Source of the DNA: an uncultured Eubacteriales bacterium
Lineage (GTDB): Bacteria > Bacillota > Clostridia > Oscillospirales > Acutalibacteraceae
NCBI GenBank assembly: GCA_900317215.1
Contig: ONFW01000092.1
Location: forward strand, 1-14,502
Length of the DNA stretch: 14,502 bases
Direction of reading: 5' to 3'
The translations under genes and the position numbers were made by a program. The notes below the pieces were generated by a model, which was given only the letters and a program-made list of their open reading frames with translations, made no database searches and was not told the DNA's origin. Positions 1 through 7,160 of this stretch are shown here, piece after piece (position 1 is the first letter of the stretch; each line of letters begins with the position of its first letter).

Positions 1-1638
1 GCCGTCCTCGTCTACTTTCTTCTGTGAGGTACCCGTCTTTCCCGCTATCCTGTAGCCGGGAACATAGCCGTTGGTACCGCCGCCGCTGATTACGTTATTT
101 GCAAGCATCTGACACATCTGGGCTGCCACATCTTCAGAGATAGCCTGATGTCTCACCTTAGGCTCAGTGCTCTTTACAACATTTCCGTTTGAATCAGAAA
201 TGTTCTGTACAACATAAGGAGTCATTAGGTTGCCCTTATTAGCGATCGCTGCACAAGCCGAGAGCATCTGAATAGGGGTTATCTTAAAGTTCTGACCGAA
301 GGAGGCGACCGCAAGGTCAGTAAGATCCATTCCGCATACGCCGTCATGCTGGAAGAAAAAGTCCGAGCTTTCTCCGGGGAGATCTATTCCTGTCTTTTCA
401 GACATTCCGAAGGCTACATAGTATTCATAGAATTTCTCTCTGCCAAGCATATTGCCCATCTGCATAAAGGCAGGGTTACAGGAGTTGCACAGGGCAGTTT
501 CGAGATCCTGTTCTCCGTGACCGCCGCTGAGCCAGCAGGTTATAGCGCCCGAGCCTTCAAAGGGGACGTAGGCTCCGGAGCATTCAAATCTTGTATCCTT
601 TTTGTTCAGACCCTCAGAAAGGATCGCAGAGGCTGTCACCATTTTGAAAACGGAGCCGGGGACATAGGTATCGCTCACTCCCTTGTTTCTCCATTGAGCG
701 GTCTGAGCCTTATAGTAAGCCTCGTCCTGCTCCTTTTCGGGCAGCTTTTCTATCTGCTTTCTCTTGTTTTCATCCGCTATTTTGAACGGCTCGTTCGGAT
801 TGAATGAGCCCTCGCAGGCAAAACCGATTATTGCGCCCGTCTTGACATTCATCATTATGGCGCAGCCCCTGTTCGCCACGTTAAACTCGGAAATAGTCTC
901 ACGGACATACTTTTCCATTACGCTCTGGATATATTCATCTATCGTAAGGGTAAGATTATAGCCGTCAATAGCATCTATCTTCTGCTCATATTCATATGGC
1001 ATTTCCTGACCGGCAGCATTCTTTGCAATTACGAGTCTGCCCGACTTTCCTGTCAGATACTCGTCATACTGAGCCTCCAGACCCTCAAGGCCCTGGCTGT
1101 CACCGCCCACAAAGCCAAGAACGTCCGCAAGGAAATTGTCGTGCGTATAATAGCGCTTATAGTTCTCTATAACCTTGATGCAGTTGCCTATCCCGTACTT
1201 TTCTCCGATCTCAGCCTTAAATTCAAGCACCTGATCCTTAAGATCGGTATCCACCTTCTTTTTTACTACCTCATAGTAGTTGTCCTCTTTGGTTTGCTCG
1301 AACACCTCCATTACATCAACCCCAAGGATATCCGCCATTCCTCTTGCAACAATCATTCCCTGATTATCGTTCTTGATATTTTTAGGCTCAAGCACGATAT
1401 CCCATACAGTAATGCTCTGGGCAAGCAGATTGCCGTTGCAGTCATAGATGCTGCCTCTCTTTGCAGAAAGAGGCGTATCAGAAAGCTGCTGCGCTACAGC
1501 CTTTTGCTGCAGCTCCTCCGACATCACCGTCTGAAGGACAAACAGTCTTGCTGCGACAGTTCCGAAGCCGAACACTATTATTACGAACATTACAAATACC
1601 GACCGCTTCCACAGCTTTGCCGATGCTCCCTTTCTCAA
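1..1638 (-). CDS. Class B penicillin-binding protein (FtsI/SpoVD-like transpeptidase), C-terminus outside window
   Basis: Monofunctional D,D-transpeptidase that cross-links septal or spore-cortex peptidoglycan on the outer face of the membrane. The frame is open for 546 codons and runs off base 1. All three active-site motifs are visible: S329-V-F-K332 within PGSVFK, S386-C-N388, and K534-T-G within AGKTGTSQK. A cytoplasmic basic stretch is followed by one membrane helix (about residues 12-30), then the PBP dimerisation region (AKRGSIYDCNGNLLA near residue 60) and the transpeptidase domain from about 270. There is no in-frame ATG upstream. I chose TTG at 1638 because AAGGAG lies 9 nt before it. 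It is the last visible gene of the mraZ-rsmH-ftsL cluster, 196 nt after the ftsL-like gene. FtsI, PbpB and SpoVD cannot be separated because the C-terminus (PASTA or not) is missing. Confidence 0.93.
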   Translation of the reverse strand, partial: MRKGASAKLWKRSVFVMFVIIVFGFGTVAARLFVLQTVMSEELQQKAVAQQLSDTPLSAKRGSIYDCNGNLLAQSITVWDIVLEPKNIKNDNQGMIVARGMADILGVDVMEVFEQTKEDNYYEVVKKKVDTDLKDQVLEFKAEIGEKYGIGNCIKVIENYKRYYTHDNFLADVLGFVGGDSQGLEGLEAQYDEYLTGKSGRLVIAKNAAGQEMPYEYEQKIDAIDGYNLTLTIDEYIQSVMEKYVRETISEFNVANRGCAIMMNVKTGAIIGFACEGSFNPNEPFKIADENKRKQIEKLPEKEQDEAYYKAQTAQWRNKGVSDTYVPGSVFKMVTASAILSEGLNKKDTRFECSGAYVPFEGSGAITCWLSGGHGEQDLETALCNSCNPAFMQMGNMLGREKFYEYYVAFGMSEKTGIDLPGESSDFFFQHDGVCGMDLTDLAVASFGQNFKITPIQMLSACAAIANKGNLMTPYVVQNISDSNGNVVKSTEPKVRHQAISEDVAAQMCQMLANNVISGGGTNGYVPGYRIAGKTGTSQKKVDEDG

Positions 1639-1678
1639 AACTATCCGCTCCTTTTTCCCGGGATCGACTTTTCCCGCA

Positions 1679-1756
1679 TTAAGGCAAGTATTCCCGATAG
1701 ACAAAATCGGGCGTATGCACCAAAAGAGCCGTCAGAGCCTTCTGCGTCTCCTTCAT
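1679..1756 (-). CDS. Possible 25-residue leader ORF upstream of the PBP gene
   Basis: An ATG at 1756 opens a 25-codon frame ending in TAA at 1679, just before the PBP gene, with a weak GGTGG ribosome site 5 nt upstream. The peptide (MKETQKALTALLVHTPDFVY...) resembles nothing I recognise. Its 3' half contains the hairpin CCCGAT/ATCGGG. It may be chance; it is listed because it lies downstream of two TATAAT boxes in an otherwise empty 196-nt gap inside a tight operon. Confidence 0.2.
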   Translation of the reverse strand: MKETQKALTALLVHTPDFVYREYLP

Positions 1757-1772
1757 TACATCCACCCTTGTA

Positions 1773-1803
1773 ATTATATGCTTATTTACAAAAATGTATT
1801 ATA
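1773..1803 (-). promoter_or_regulatory. Two TATAAT boxes: possible internal promoter for the PBP gene
   Basis: On the minus strand TATAAT occurs at 1803-1798 and again at 1778-1773, in the gap between the ftsL-like stop and the PBP start. Neither has a good TTGACA at 16-18 nt, so the call rests on the -10 boxes and the AT-rich setting only. It would allow PBP expression apart from the mraZ promoter. Confidence 0.3.
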
Positions 1804-1834
1804 TCCTTATCACACAGCAACAAAACAGCTCCGA

Positions 1835-2350
1835 TCAGAGATGGAACACCCTTGCCAGATTATCGAGGAACGACTGCTTTTCGTCTCCTCTTATGACCTC
1901 GCCCTTATCCCCGTCTGTAAGAGAGACAAACTGCTTCTGTGCAGAATTTGCTTGTACCATTCCAAGCTTTTGCTCAGCATATTCCTGCACCTTCTGATCA
2001 GTGAGCTTACGGTCTATCTTGAGCTGATACTGAGCCTCCAGATTCTCCTGATTCTCAATAACTCCGTTTGCCTCAATTATCTTCTCGCTGAGCTCGTTTA
2101 TCATTACGTTATTATACACTATCAAAGAGAACACCGCTGCAACTATTATCGTAAGCATTGACACGCTTAAGATAACGACAGGATTTCTTTTTCTCCTCTG
2201 AGATCTTTCAAATTCTTCCTTTTCAAGTCTGATGACTTTTCCCCTATTCTTAACTTTCACAGCCTCAACCTCCTCGGCAGGCTTTGACACAGGCTCCGGC
2301 TCAAAAAGTGAGAGATCATAAGCAAGTCCGTTATTTTTATTTACAGCCAT
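1835..2350 (-). CDS. ftsL: FtsL/DivIC-like bitopic cell-division protein
   Basis: Septum-assembly scaffold expected to act with DivIB/FtsQ and DivIC and to recruit the septal PBP. The 171-residue protein has the FtsL layout: a charged cytoplasmic N-terminus (1-56, ending RRKRN), one membrane helix (about 57-79), a coiled coil (about 82-115 with many E, K, Q and N) and the short conserved-type motif AEQKLGM at 125-131. It starts with ATG at 2350 after GAAGGAG. It lies 32 nt after rsmH and directly before the class B PBP, the standard place of ftsL. Family sequence conservation is low, so the name rests on topology and position. The acidic tail after residue 140 is longer than in typical FtsL. 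Confidence 0.8.
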   Translation of the reverse strand: MAVNKNNGLAYDLSLFEPEPVSKPAEEVEAVKVKNRGKVIRLEKEEFERSQRRKRNPVVILSVSMLTIIVAAVFSLIVYNNVMINELSEKIIEANGVIENQENLEAQYQLKIDRKLTDQKVQEYAEQKLGMVQANSAQKQFVSLTDGDKGEVIRGDEKQSFLDNLARVFHL

Positions 2351-2382
2351 TTCAGCTACACTCCTTCGCTAAAGGGATCAGT

Positions 2383-3309
2383 TTATTTTATCTTTTCGCA
2401 GCATCTGAGCTTTGCGCTCCTGCTGCGTGGATTTTCTTCAAGCTCCTTTTCGCAGGCTTCCGCAGGTTTTTTCAGCACAAGCCTTGCATCGGGCGTTCTG
2501 CCGCAGACACATACAGGAAAATCCTTCGGACAGGTACAGCCCTGACACCATGAAGCCATTCTCTGCTTTACCATTCTGTCCTCAAGGGAATGAAAGGTTA
2601 TCACCGAGAGCCTGCCGCCCTTTTTAAGAGCCGCAAAAGCCTTGTCAAGCCCATTAGAGAGCTTATCCAGTTCTCCGTTCACCGCTATCCTGAGTGCCTG
2701 AAAGGTCTTTCTTGCAGGGTGCTTGTCGTGTCTTTTTGCCGGAGGATACGCCGCCTTTACTATCTCAGCAAGCTGCAGGGTCGATGTGATCGGCTGTACC
2801 GCGCGCTCTTTCTCGATAGCCCTTGCGATATTCCTCGCATATTTTTCCTCGCCGTATGTGAACAGTATCCTGACAAGCTCCTGATAGGAAAGCTCATTCA
2901 GAAGATCGGCACATGTCTTTCCGCTCTGACTCATTCTCATATCGAGCGGAGCATCGTAATGATAAGAAAACCCACGGCTTGTTGTGTCAAGCTGGTGGGA
3001 TGAAACTCCTATATCGAGCAGCACTCCGTCAAGCTCATCTATACCGAGCTGCGAGAGCACCTTGTCCATATCGGAAAAATCCGATCTGACTATCCTTACG
3101 TTCCTGTTTCCAGAAAAACGCTCATTGAGCGCTTCTATCGCATCGGGATCCTTATCAGTGCAGATAAGAATTCCTCCGTCAAGTCTTTTCAGTATCTCAG
3201 CCGAATGTCCGCCGCCGCCTGCCGTACCGTCAAGGTAGGTACCGTCCGGTCTGATATCAAGAGAGGCTATCGTTTCGTCAAGAAGAACGGGTCTGTGTGA
3301 GAATTTCAT
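2383..3309 (-). CDS. rsmH: 16S rRNA (cytosine1402-N4)-methyltransferase RsmH (MraW)
   Basis: Methylates N4 of C1402 in the decoding centre of 16S rRNA, using S-adenosylmethionine. At 308 residues it has the usual family length. The N-terminus HRPVLLDETI leads into the SAM-binding loop YLDGTAGGGGHS (25-36), followed by the acidic D52, the GVLLDIGVSSHQLD motif around residue 100, and the ARKTFQALRIAVN motif around residue 200, all hallmarks of RsmH. A Cys-rich stretch (CQGCTCPKDFPVCVCG) near residue 255-270 is typical of clostridial members. ATG at 3309 follows an AGGA site. It is the second gene of the operon, 30 nt after mraZ. Confidence 0.96.
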   Translation of the reverse strand: MKFSHRPVLLDETIASLDIRPDGTYLDGTAGGGGHSAEILKRLDGGILICTDKDPDAIEALNERFSGNRNVRIVRSDFSDMDKVLSQLGIDELDGVLLDIGVSSHQLDTTSRGFSYHYDAPLDMRMSQSGKTCADLLNELSYQELVRILFTYGEEKYARNIARAIEKERAVQPITSTLQLAEIVKAAYPPAKRHDKHPARKTFQALRIAVNGELDKLSNGLDKAFAALKKGGRLSVITFHSLEDRMVKQRMASWCQGCTCPKDFPVCVCGRTPDARLVLKKPAEACEKELEENPRSRSAKLRCCEKIK

Positions 3310-3339
3310 ATCGCAACGTCCTGTAATTTGTACACTGTA

Positions 3340-3759
3340 CTAAATATCGTACATATTCATTACTTCAAGCACTTGACTTTCGGACATCTCATCATTATAC
3401 TTATTCCAGCGATCGAAATCCCAGATCTCCACGCGGCTGCCGGTACCGATTATCATAATATCCTTGTCAAGATGTGCATAATCTCTCAAAAGCTGAGGGA
3501 TCAGAACTCTGCCCTGCTTGTCGGGTATAAGCTCTGCTGCGCTCGAGAATACAAAGCGTCTAAGGTTTCTTGCCTGAGCGGAGGGAAGATCGCAGATCTT
3601 TTTGCTGAGCTCCTCCCAGCTCTCAGCGGAGAGAATAGTTATCGACTCGTCCGTACCCCTTGTGGCATAGAAAACATCACCAAGCTCCTCTCGAAACTTA
3701 GCGGGCATTATCACACGACCTTTGGGGTCAATATTATGTTGATACGAGCCCATCAACAT
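3340..3759 (-). CDS. mraZ: Transcriptional regulator MraZ
   Basis: DNA-binding repressor of the division and cell-wall operon it heads. The protein is 139 residues from ATG 3759 (MLMGSYQHNIDPKGR), matching the family length. It has two AbrB-like half domains, each with a DxxxR motif: D11-P-K-G-R15 and D80-K-Q-G-R84. The frame is open 18 codons further up to 3813. I reject that start because this stretch is the operator and leader, and because GGTGGA lies 5-6 nt before 3759. A start two codons later (MGSYQHN) is also possible. A strong promoter and 10-bp-periodic boxes lie immediately upstream. Confidence 0.95.
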   Translation of the reverse strand: MLMGSYQHNIDPKGRVIMPAKFREELGDVFYATRGTDESITILSAESWEELSKKICDLPSAQARNLRRFVFSSAAELIPDKQGRVLIPQLLRDYAHLDKDIMIIGTGSRVEIWDFDRWNKYNDEMSESQVLEVMNMYDI

Positions 3760-3789
3760 AGATTTCCACCATTTCAACGAAGTTTTAAA

Positions 3790-3825
3790 CCATTTTACAC
3801 CACTTCGTTGCACCTTTCTCCACTT
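3790..3825 (-). promoter_or_regulatory. MraZ operator: four boxes with 10-bp period
   Basis: Reading the minus strand, AAGTGG, AAGGTG, AAGTGG and AAATGG follow one another so that the TG step recurs every 10 bases (about 3822, 3812, 3802, 3792). A further ATGG lies near 3771, two turns on. MraZ proteins are known to bind short GTG/TGGG repeats spaced by one helical turn. The boxes start just after the predicted transcription start, so bound MraZ would block the promoter or early elongation. Confidence 0.75.
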
Positions 3826-3835
3826 TGTGTTACCT

Positions 3836-3864
3836 ATTATAGAATATTTTTAAATAAATTGCAA
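3836..3864 (-). promoter_or_regulatory. Promoter of the mraZ operon
   Basis: On the minus strand, TTGCAA (3864-3859), a 17-nt spacer and a perfect TATAAT (3841-3836). The predicted start is near 3829, leaving a leader of about 70 nt to the mraZ ATG. The region is very AT-rich. It is a sigma-A type promoter by sequence. Confidence 0.75.
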
Positions 3865-4014
3865 GTTATATAATTAAATATATGGTGATATTTTTCGACT
3901 TTTTAGAGGGTTTTCACCACTTATTGCTTTGCTTGCTCAAATCAAAACAATAGTTCGTATATTTGCGGGTATTTTTGAGCCGTTCTGCGGGAAACCTAAA
4001 AAGGAACGGTGGTG

Positions 4015-4374
4015 ATGATTACGGAATATATTTATTCATTCATAGTCGGCGGAGCCCTGTGTGTCATTGCTCAGCTTCTGATCGACAAAACAAAGCTGAC
4101 CCCGGCAAGGATACTGACCGCTTATGTAGTAACGGGAATATTACTCACAGCCATAGGACTATATGAGCCAATAGTCGATCTTGCGGGCGCGGGGGCAACA
4201 GTTCCTCTTACCGGCTTTGGCTATGCTCTCGCTAAGGGTGTGGAGGAGGAGACAGCCCGAAACGGCTGGCTCGGTGCCTTCAGCGGAGGGCTTTCGGCAT
4301 GCTCGGCAGGCATTGCCGCAGCCGTTTTCTCCGGACTGCTTGCTGCGCTTGTCAGAAAAGCCGTAAAAAGATAG
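4015..4374 (+). CDS. spoVAE: Stage V sporulation protein AE (SpoVAC/SpoVAEb family)
   Basis: Small membrane subunit of the SpoVA channel, which moves dipicolinic acid into the forespore and out at germination. The product is 119 residues and almost wholly hydrophobic, with about three to four membrane helices (about 5-22, 32-50, 62-75, 92-112). It has the family stretch DKTKLTPARILTAYVVTG followed by GAGATVPLTGFGYALAKG. Possible starts are GTG 4009, GTG 4012 and ATG 4015. I chose ATG 4015 because the AAAGGA site ends 9 nt before it. It is alone: spoVAC and spoVAD, its usual partners, are not beside it. It diverges from mraZ and converges on ychF. I could not find a convincing sigma-G promoter in the 150 nt upstream. 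Confidence 0.9.
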   Translation: MITEYIYSFIVGGALCVIAQLLIDKTKLTPARILTAYVVTGILLTAIGLYEPIVDLAGAGATVPLTGFGYALAKGVEEETARNGWLGAFSGGLSACSAGIAAAVFSGLLAALVRKAVKR

Positions 4375-4426
4375 GCTCCCTGCTGTCCAGAGCTTCTCTC
4401 ATTATTATAAGCTCCCCTTTAAAATT

Positions 4427-4467
4427 CAAAGGGCTGCTGTGCATCATTTCAGCACAGCAGCCCTTTG
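4427..4467. terminator. Bidirectional terminator between spoVAE and ychF
   Basis: Perfect 16-bp inverted repeat (4427-4442 with 4452-4467) around a 9-nt loop. It sits in the gap between the two convergent stop codons. The plus-strand exit is T-rich but interrupted (GAGCATTATTATTC); the minus-strand exit reads AATTTTAAA. The stem is strong enough to serve both genes. Confidence 0.85.
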
Positions 4468-4489
4468 AGCATTATTATTCTTTACTTTA

Positions 4490-5587
4490 TTATACGTTAA
4501 AGCGGAACAGAACTATGTCTCCGTCCTTCATCACATATTCCTTACCCTCGGAGCGGACAAGCCCCTTCTCCTTGGCAGCAGTCATAGAACCGCACGCCAT
4601 AAGGTCATCAAAGGCAACCACCTCAGCTCTGATAAAGCCTCTTTCAAAGTCGGTATGTATCTTTCCGGCAGCCTGAGGAGCTTTTGTCCCCTTCTTTATA
4701 GTCCATGCCCTGACCTCGGGCTTTCCTGCGGTAAGGTAAGAGATGAGTCCGAGAAGCTCATAGCATGCGCTTATGAGCCTGTCAAGTCCCGACTGCTCAA
4801 GTCCCATTTCGGAGAGGAACAGCTCTTTTTCATCCGGCTCCATTCCCGATATCTCAGCTTCTATTTCCGCGCATATCGGCAGAACTCCGGCATGCTCCTG
4901 AGCTGCGATCTCCTTTACAACTGAAAAATACGGGTTCCCGTCGGCGCTGCCGTCCTTGAAATCTGTATCGCTGAGATTTGCCGCATAGATAACGGGCTTG
5001 TTGGTGAGCAGGGATACTGTTGAAAGCAGCTCAGCCTCCTCCGGAGTACACTCCACGGAGCGGGCAGGCTTTCCTGCATCAAGAGCCTCCCTCACACGGG
5101 CAAAGAGATCAAGCTCCGCCTGATATTTCTTATCCCCCTTCAGCAGCTTGGTCGTCTTGTCGATCCTTCTGTCGAGCACCTCCATATCCGAAAGTATCAG
5201 CTCGAGATTGATCGTCTCGATATCCCTTTTGGGGTCGATGCTGCCCTCCACATGAACGATATCATCATTTTCAAAGCAGCGGACAACATGAACAACAGCG
5301 TCCACCTCCCTGATATTGGCAAGAAACTTGTTGCCAAGACCCTCACCCTTTGATGCGCCCTTAACAAGTCCTGCTATATCCACAAATTCTATTGTTGCCG
5401 GCGTATATTTTTCCGGCTGATACATCTCCGCCAGCTTGTCAAGTCTCACATCGGGTACAGCCACCACGCCGACATTAGGCTCTATCGTGCAGAACGGGTA
5501 GTTCGCGCTCTGGGCGCCCGCATTTGTGATCGCGTTAAAAAGCGTACTTTTGCCTACGTTTGGCAGACCTACTATTCCTAATTTCAT
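4490..5587 (-). CDS. ychF: Redox-regulated ATPase/GTPase YchF (OLA1 family)
   Basis: Obg-superfamily P-loop nucleotidase that associates with ribosomes and is linked to stress responses; family members prefer ATP. It is 365 residues, the standard length. The P-loop GLPNVGKST is at 7-15, the switch region with FVDIAGLVKGASKGEGLGNKF is at about 68-88, and the G4-like motif is NLSD (in place of NKxD), as usual for YchF. A C-terminal TGS domain (about 278-363) ends in KDGDIVLFRFNV. ATG at 5587 follows AAAGGAG with a rather long gap (about 13 nt). The mobile element begins within the 285 nt upstream, so the native promoter may lie across, or have been replaced by, the element end. Confidence 0.97.
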   Translation of the reverse strand: MKLGIVGLPNVGKSTLFNAITNAGAQSANYPFCTIEPNVGVVAVPDVRLDKLAEMYQPEKYTPATIEFVDIAGLVKGASKGEGLGNKFLANIREVDAVVHVVRCFENDDIVHVEGSIDPKRDIETINLELILSDMEVLDRRIDKTTKLLKGDKKYQAELDLFARVREALDAGKPARSVECTPEEAELLSTVSLLTNKPVIYAANLSDTDFKDGSADGNPYFSVVKEIAAQEHAGVLPICAEIEAEISGMEPDEKELFLSEMGLEQSGLDRLISACYELLGLISYLTAGKPEVRAWTIKKGTKAPQAAGKIHTDFERGFIRAEVVAFDDLMACGSMTAAKEKGLVRSEGKEYVMKDGDIVLFRFNV

Positions 5588-5642
5588 TTTATCTCACTTC
5601 TCCTTTATTGATCATGGTTTCCGGCGTTTTGAAAACGGGTTT

Positions 5643-5663
5643 TACGCCATTTCTACGCCATTT
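5643..5663. repeat. Tandem 10-bp direct repeat, possible integrase arm sites
   Basis: TACGCCATTT occurs twice at an 11-bp interval, 55 nt from the ychF start. Tn916-type integrases bind short direct repeats near the element ends through their N-terminal domain, so an arm-type role is a reasonable inference. Confidence 0.4.
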
Positions 5664-5838
5664 TATTTTCAGACTTCCTCGGAAAATTCCGAAGCACCAT
5701 CTCTCTTGTCTCTTTTGCGCCTGACTGCGTGTCTCTCACTTGCAGTACACAAAGTACAGCGGCGTTCGAGACACATTGTCCGACACAAAATATCCTGCGA
5801 AATCCGGCACTTCTCCAGTTTCCGAGTAAGTCTATTCA

Positions 5839-5864
5839 AGGACTGTTTCCGGTGAAATAGTCCT
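5839..5864. terminator. Hairpin after the integrase gene
   Basis: The inverted repeat AGGACT/AGTCCT (5839-5844 and 5859-5864) extends inward by TTTC/GAAA after one mismatch, around a 4-nt loop. It lies 8 nt beyond the int stop. The minus-strand exit lacks a clean T run (TTGAATAG). The plus-strand exit reads ATGATTTTTTAT, so it may rather stop transcripts entering the element from the ychF side. Confidence 0.5.
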
Positions 5865-5872
5865 ATGATTTT

Positions 5873-7060
5873 TTATACAGGGGTATCGTTATTCGCTTCA
5901 AACTGCTGAACAGCTTTCAGAAGTGAATCATCCGTAACATGAACATAAGTATCCATTGTGGTTTTGATACTCGAATGTCCCAGAAGCCTTTGAAGTACCT
6001 TCGGAGGAACACCTCTTTCAATCGCTCTTGTAGCGTATGTATGGCGTAAGGTGTGCATAGAAAACGGGGGTATGTTTGCCGCTTCACACAGCTTGTAGAG
6101 ATGGGTGTCATAGGAACTGTTCTTCGACGGCATACCTGTCCTGAAATTGATGAACACCAGATCACGCATAACAAGACTTGCTGTCTGTCCTGTCCGTCTG
6201 TCCGTATAAGTCAACACCTGTTCCAAGTCCTTTGACATTTTCTGCGTTTTTCGCATTTCACGCAGTTTCAGCAGGATGTTGTAAGCTCCGTCTGTCAAAG
6301 GAATTGTCCTGTAGCTTTTCTTGGATTTAGGAGGTCCCGCTCTCCAGAACTTTTCCTTATGTCTGAATTCAAGCATCTTGTTTACCGTCAGCGTCTTATT
6401 ATCAAGGTCAACAGCATCCCATGTAAGACCGATGATCTCTCCGGTTCTGAGTCCTGTTTCCAGAATCAACGCATACTGATAATAGTTATGACTTTTCTTT
6501 GCTATTGCTATGAACTTATTCTGTTCTTCAACGCTCAATACTCTGTGATCACTTGCAGCTTTTACAGGCTTTGTATATTTCACGCCGTCCATAGGATGTT
6601 TGGAAATCACATCATTCTGAACAGCCGCACGGAACATTGTCCCCATAGCTATAAACGCCTGTCTGATCGTAGAGCCTGCATAATCATCCATCATGTTATT
6701 GAGTATCATTTTACAGTGCATAGGCTTGACATCCGACATCATCAGTTTTCCTATAGTCGGCTGGATATTCTTTTCATACCGTTCCCTGTAGTTTCTCCTT
6801 GTGTTGGGTGAAAGGTCTGCTATCAGATTATCATGCCAATACCAGAACCATGTATCTACAGAAACAGTTGAGGTAATACCAGTTGTACCGTGAAAGTCCT
6901 CATACCTTGAATCTGCAAGCCAGTTTCTGGCTTCCGGAAGTGTATTGAAATACTTTTCTATCCGCTTGCCGCTTTTAGTTACATACCTTGCAGAATACTT
7001 TTTATCCTTACGCTGTGAAAGCCCTTTTCCAAGCTCCCGACCTTTTAAGTCCTTACCCAT
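5873..7060 (-). CDS. int: Tyrosine recombinase, Tn916-type integrase
   Basis: Site-specific recombinase that inserts and, with Xis, excises the element. It has 395 residues from ATG 7060, chosen because AGAAAGGA stands 7 nt before it; the frame is open 26 codons further but has no comparable ribosome site. Domains: an N-terminal three-strand DNA-binding domain (about 5-55, KKYSARYVTKSGKRIEKYFNTLPEA) as in Tn916 Int, a SAM-like core-binding domain (about 65-160), and a catalytic domain from about 170. The catalytic set is complete: R205 (TGLRTGE), K247 region (PKSKKSYRTIPL), H336-x-x-R339 (HTLRH), H362 (LLGHSS) and Y372 (DTYVHV). It lies next to the ychF side of the element, as expected for a gene beside its att site. 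Confidence 0.95.
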   Translation of the reverse strand: MGKDLKGRELGKGLSQRKDKKYSARYVTKSGKRIEKYFNTLPEARNWLADSRYEDFHGTTGITSTVSVDTWFWYWHDNLIADLSPNTRRNYRERYEKNIQPTIGKLMMSDVKPMHCKMILNNMMDDYAGSTIRQAFIAMGTMFRAAVQNDVISKHPMDGVKYTKPVKAASDHRVLSVEEQNKFIAIAKKSHNYYQYALILETGLRTGEIIGLTWDAVDLDNKTLTVNKMLEFRHKEKFWRAGPPKSKKSYRTIPLTDGAYNILLKLREMRKTQKMSKDLEQVLTYTDRRTGQTASLVMRDLVFINFRTGMPSKNSSYDTHLYKLCEAANIPPFSMHTLRHTYATRAIERGVPPKVLQRLLGHSSIKTTMDTYVHVTDDSLLKAVQQFEANNDTPV

Positions 7061-7084
7061 AGTTGTTCCTTTCTCTATAGATGA

Positions 7085-7132
7085 GAAAAGAGCTTGGTAT
7101 AACCAAATAAGTATACCATAAAAGCTCTTTTC
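7085..7132. repeat. Large palindrome overlapping the int promoter
   Basis: GAAAAGAGCTT (7085-7095) pairs perfectly with AAGCTCTTTTC (7122-7132), and inside it GGTATA (7096-7101) pairs with TATACC (7112-7117), leaving a 10-nt loop. Read in the int direction it is preceded by GGGAAAA and ends in TTTTCTC, so RNA entering from xis could fold it as a terminator. It may equally be a protein operator. Confidence 0.7.
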
Positions 7133-7138
7133 CCTCAA
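7110..7138 (-). promoter_or_regulatory. Promoter of int
   Basis: On the minus strand, TTGAGG (7138-7133), a 17-nt spacer and TATACT (7115-7110), with an extended -10 TGG just before it. The start is predicted near 7103, inside the palindrome, about 40 nt before the int ATG. Confidence 0.65.
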
Positions 7139-7160
7139 TAGTTTTATAAAAATTTCTGCG

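Larger units (their letters stand above)
5588..5872. other. Element/chromosome junction region, no gene (candidate attachment region)
   Basis: These 285 nt separate the ychF start from the integrase stop and must hold the left end of the element if it integrates next to int. Visible structure includes a tandem direct repeat TACGCCATTT (5643-5652 and 5654-5663) and a palindrome TCGGAA-AA-TTCCGA (5679-5692). There is also a 7-bp inverted repeat GTGTCTC/GAGACAC (5729-5735 and 5768-5774) enclosing two AGTACA copies. The core att site cannot be fixed without the other element end. No coding frame is convincing. Confidence 0.5.

Noticed and set aside
346..1773. Several long open frames on the plus strand over the PBP gene
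   Set aside because: They are antisense to a gene with all three PBP active-site motifs, have no ribosome sites and give unlikely protein compositions.
2590..3238. Plus-strand open frames within rsmH
   Set aside because: Antisense shadows of a clear, full-length RsmH; compositions are rich in S, P and R without domain pattern.
3760..3813. 18-codon N-terminal extension of MraZ
   Set aside because: The stretch holds the operator boxes and the ribosome site; known MraZ proteins begin at the MxMGxYQHN position.
3893..3900. Spo0A-box-like TTCGACT between mraZ and spoVAE
   Set aside because: One mismatch to TTCGNCA in a very AT-rich region and no second box; expected often by chance.
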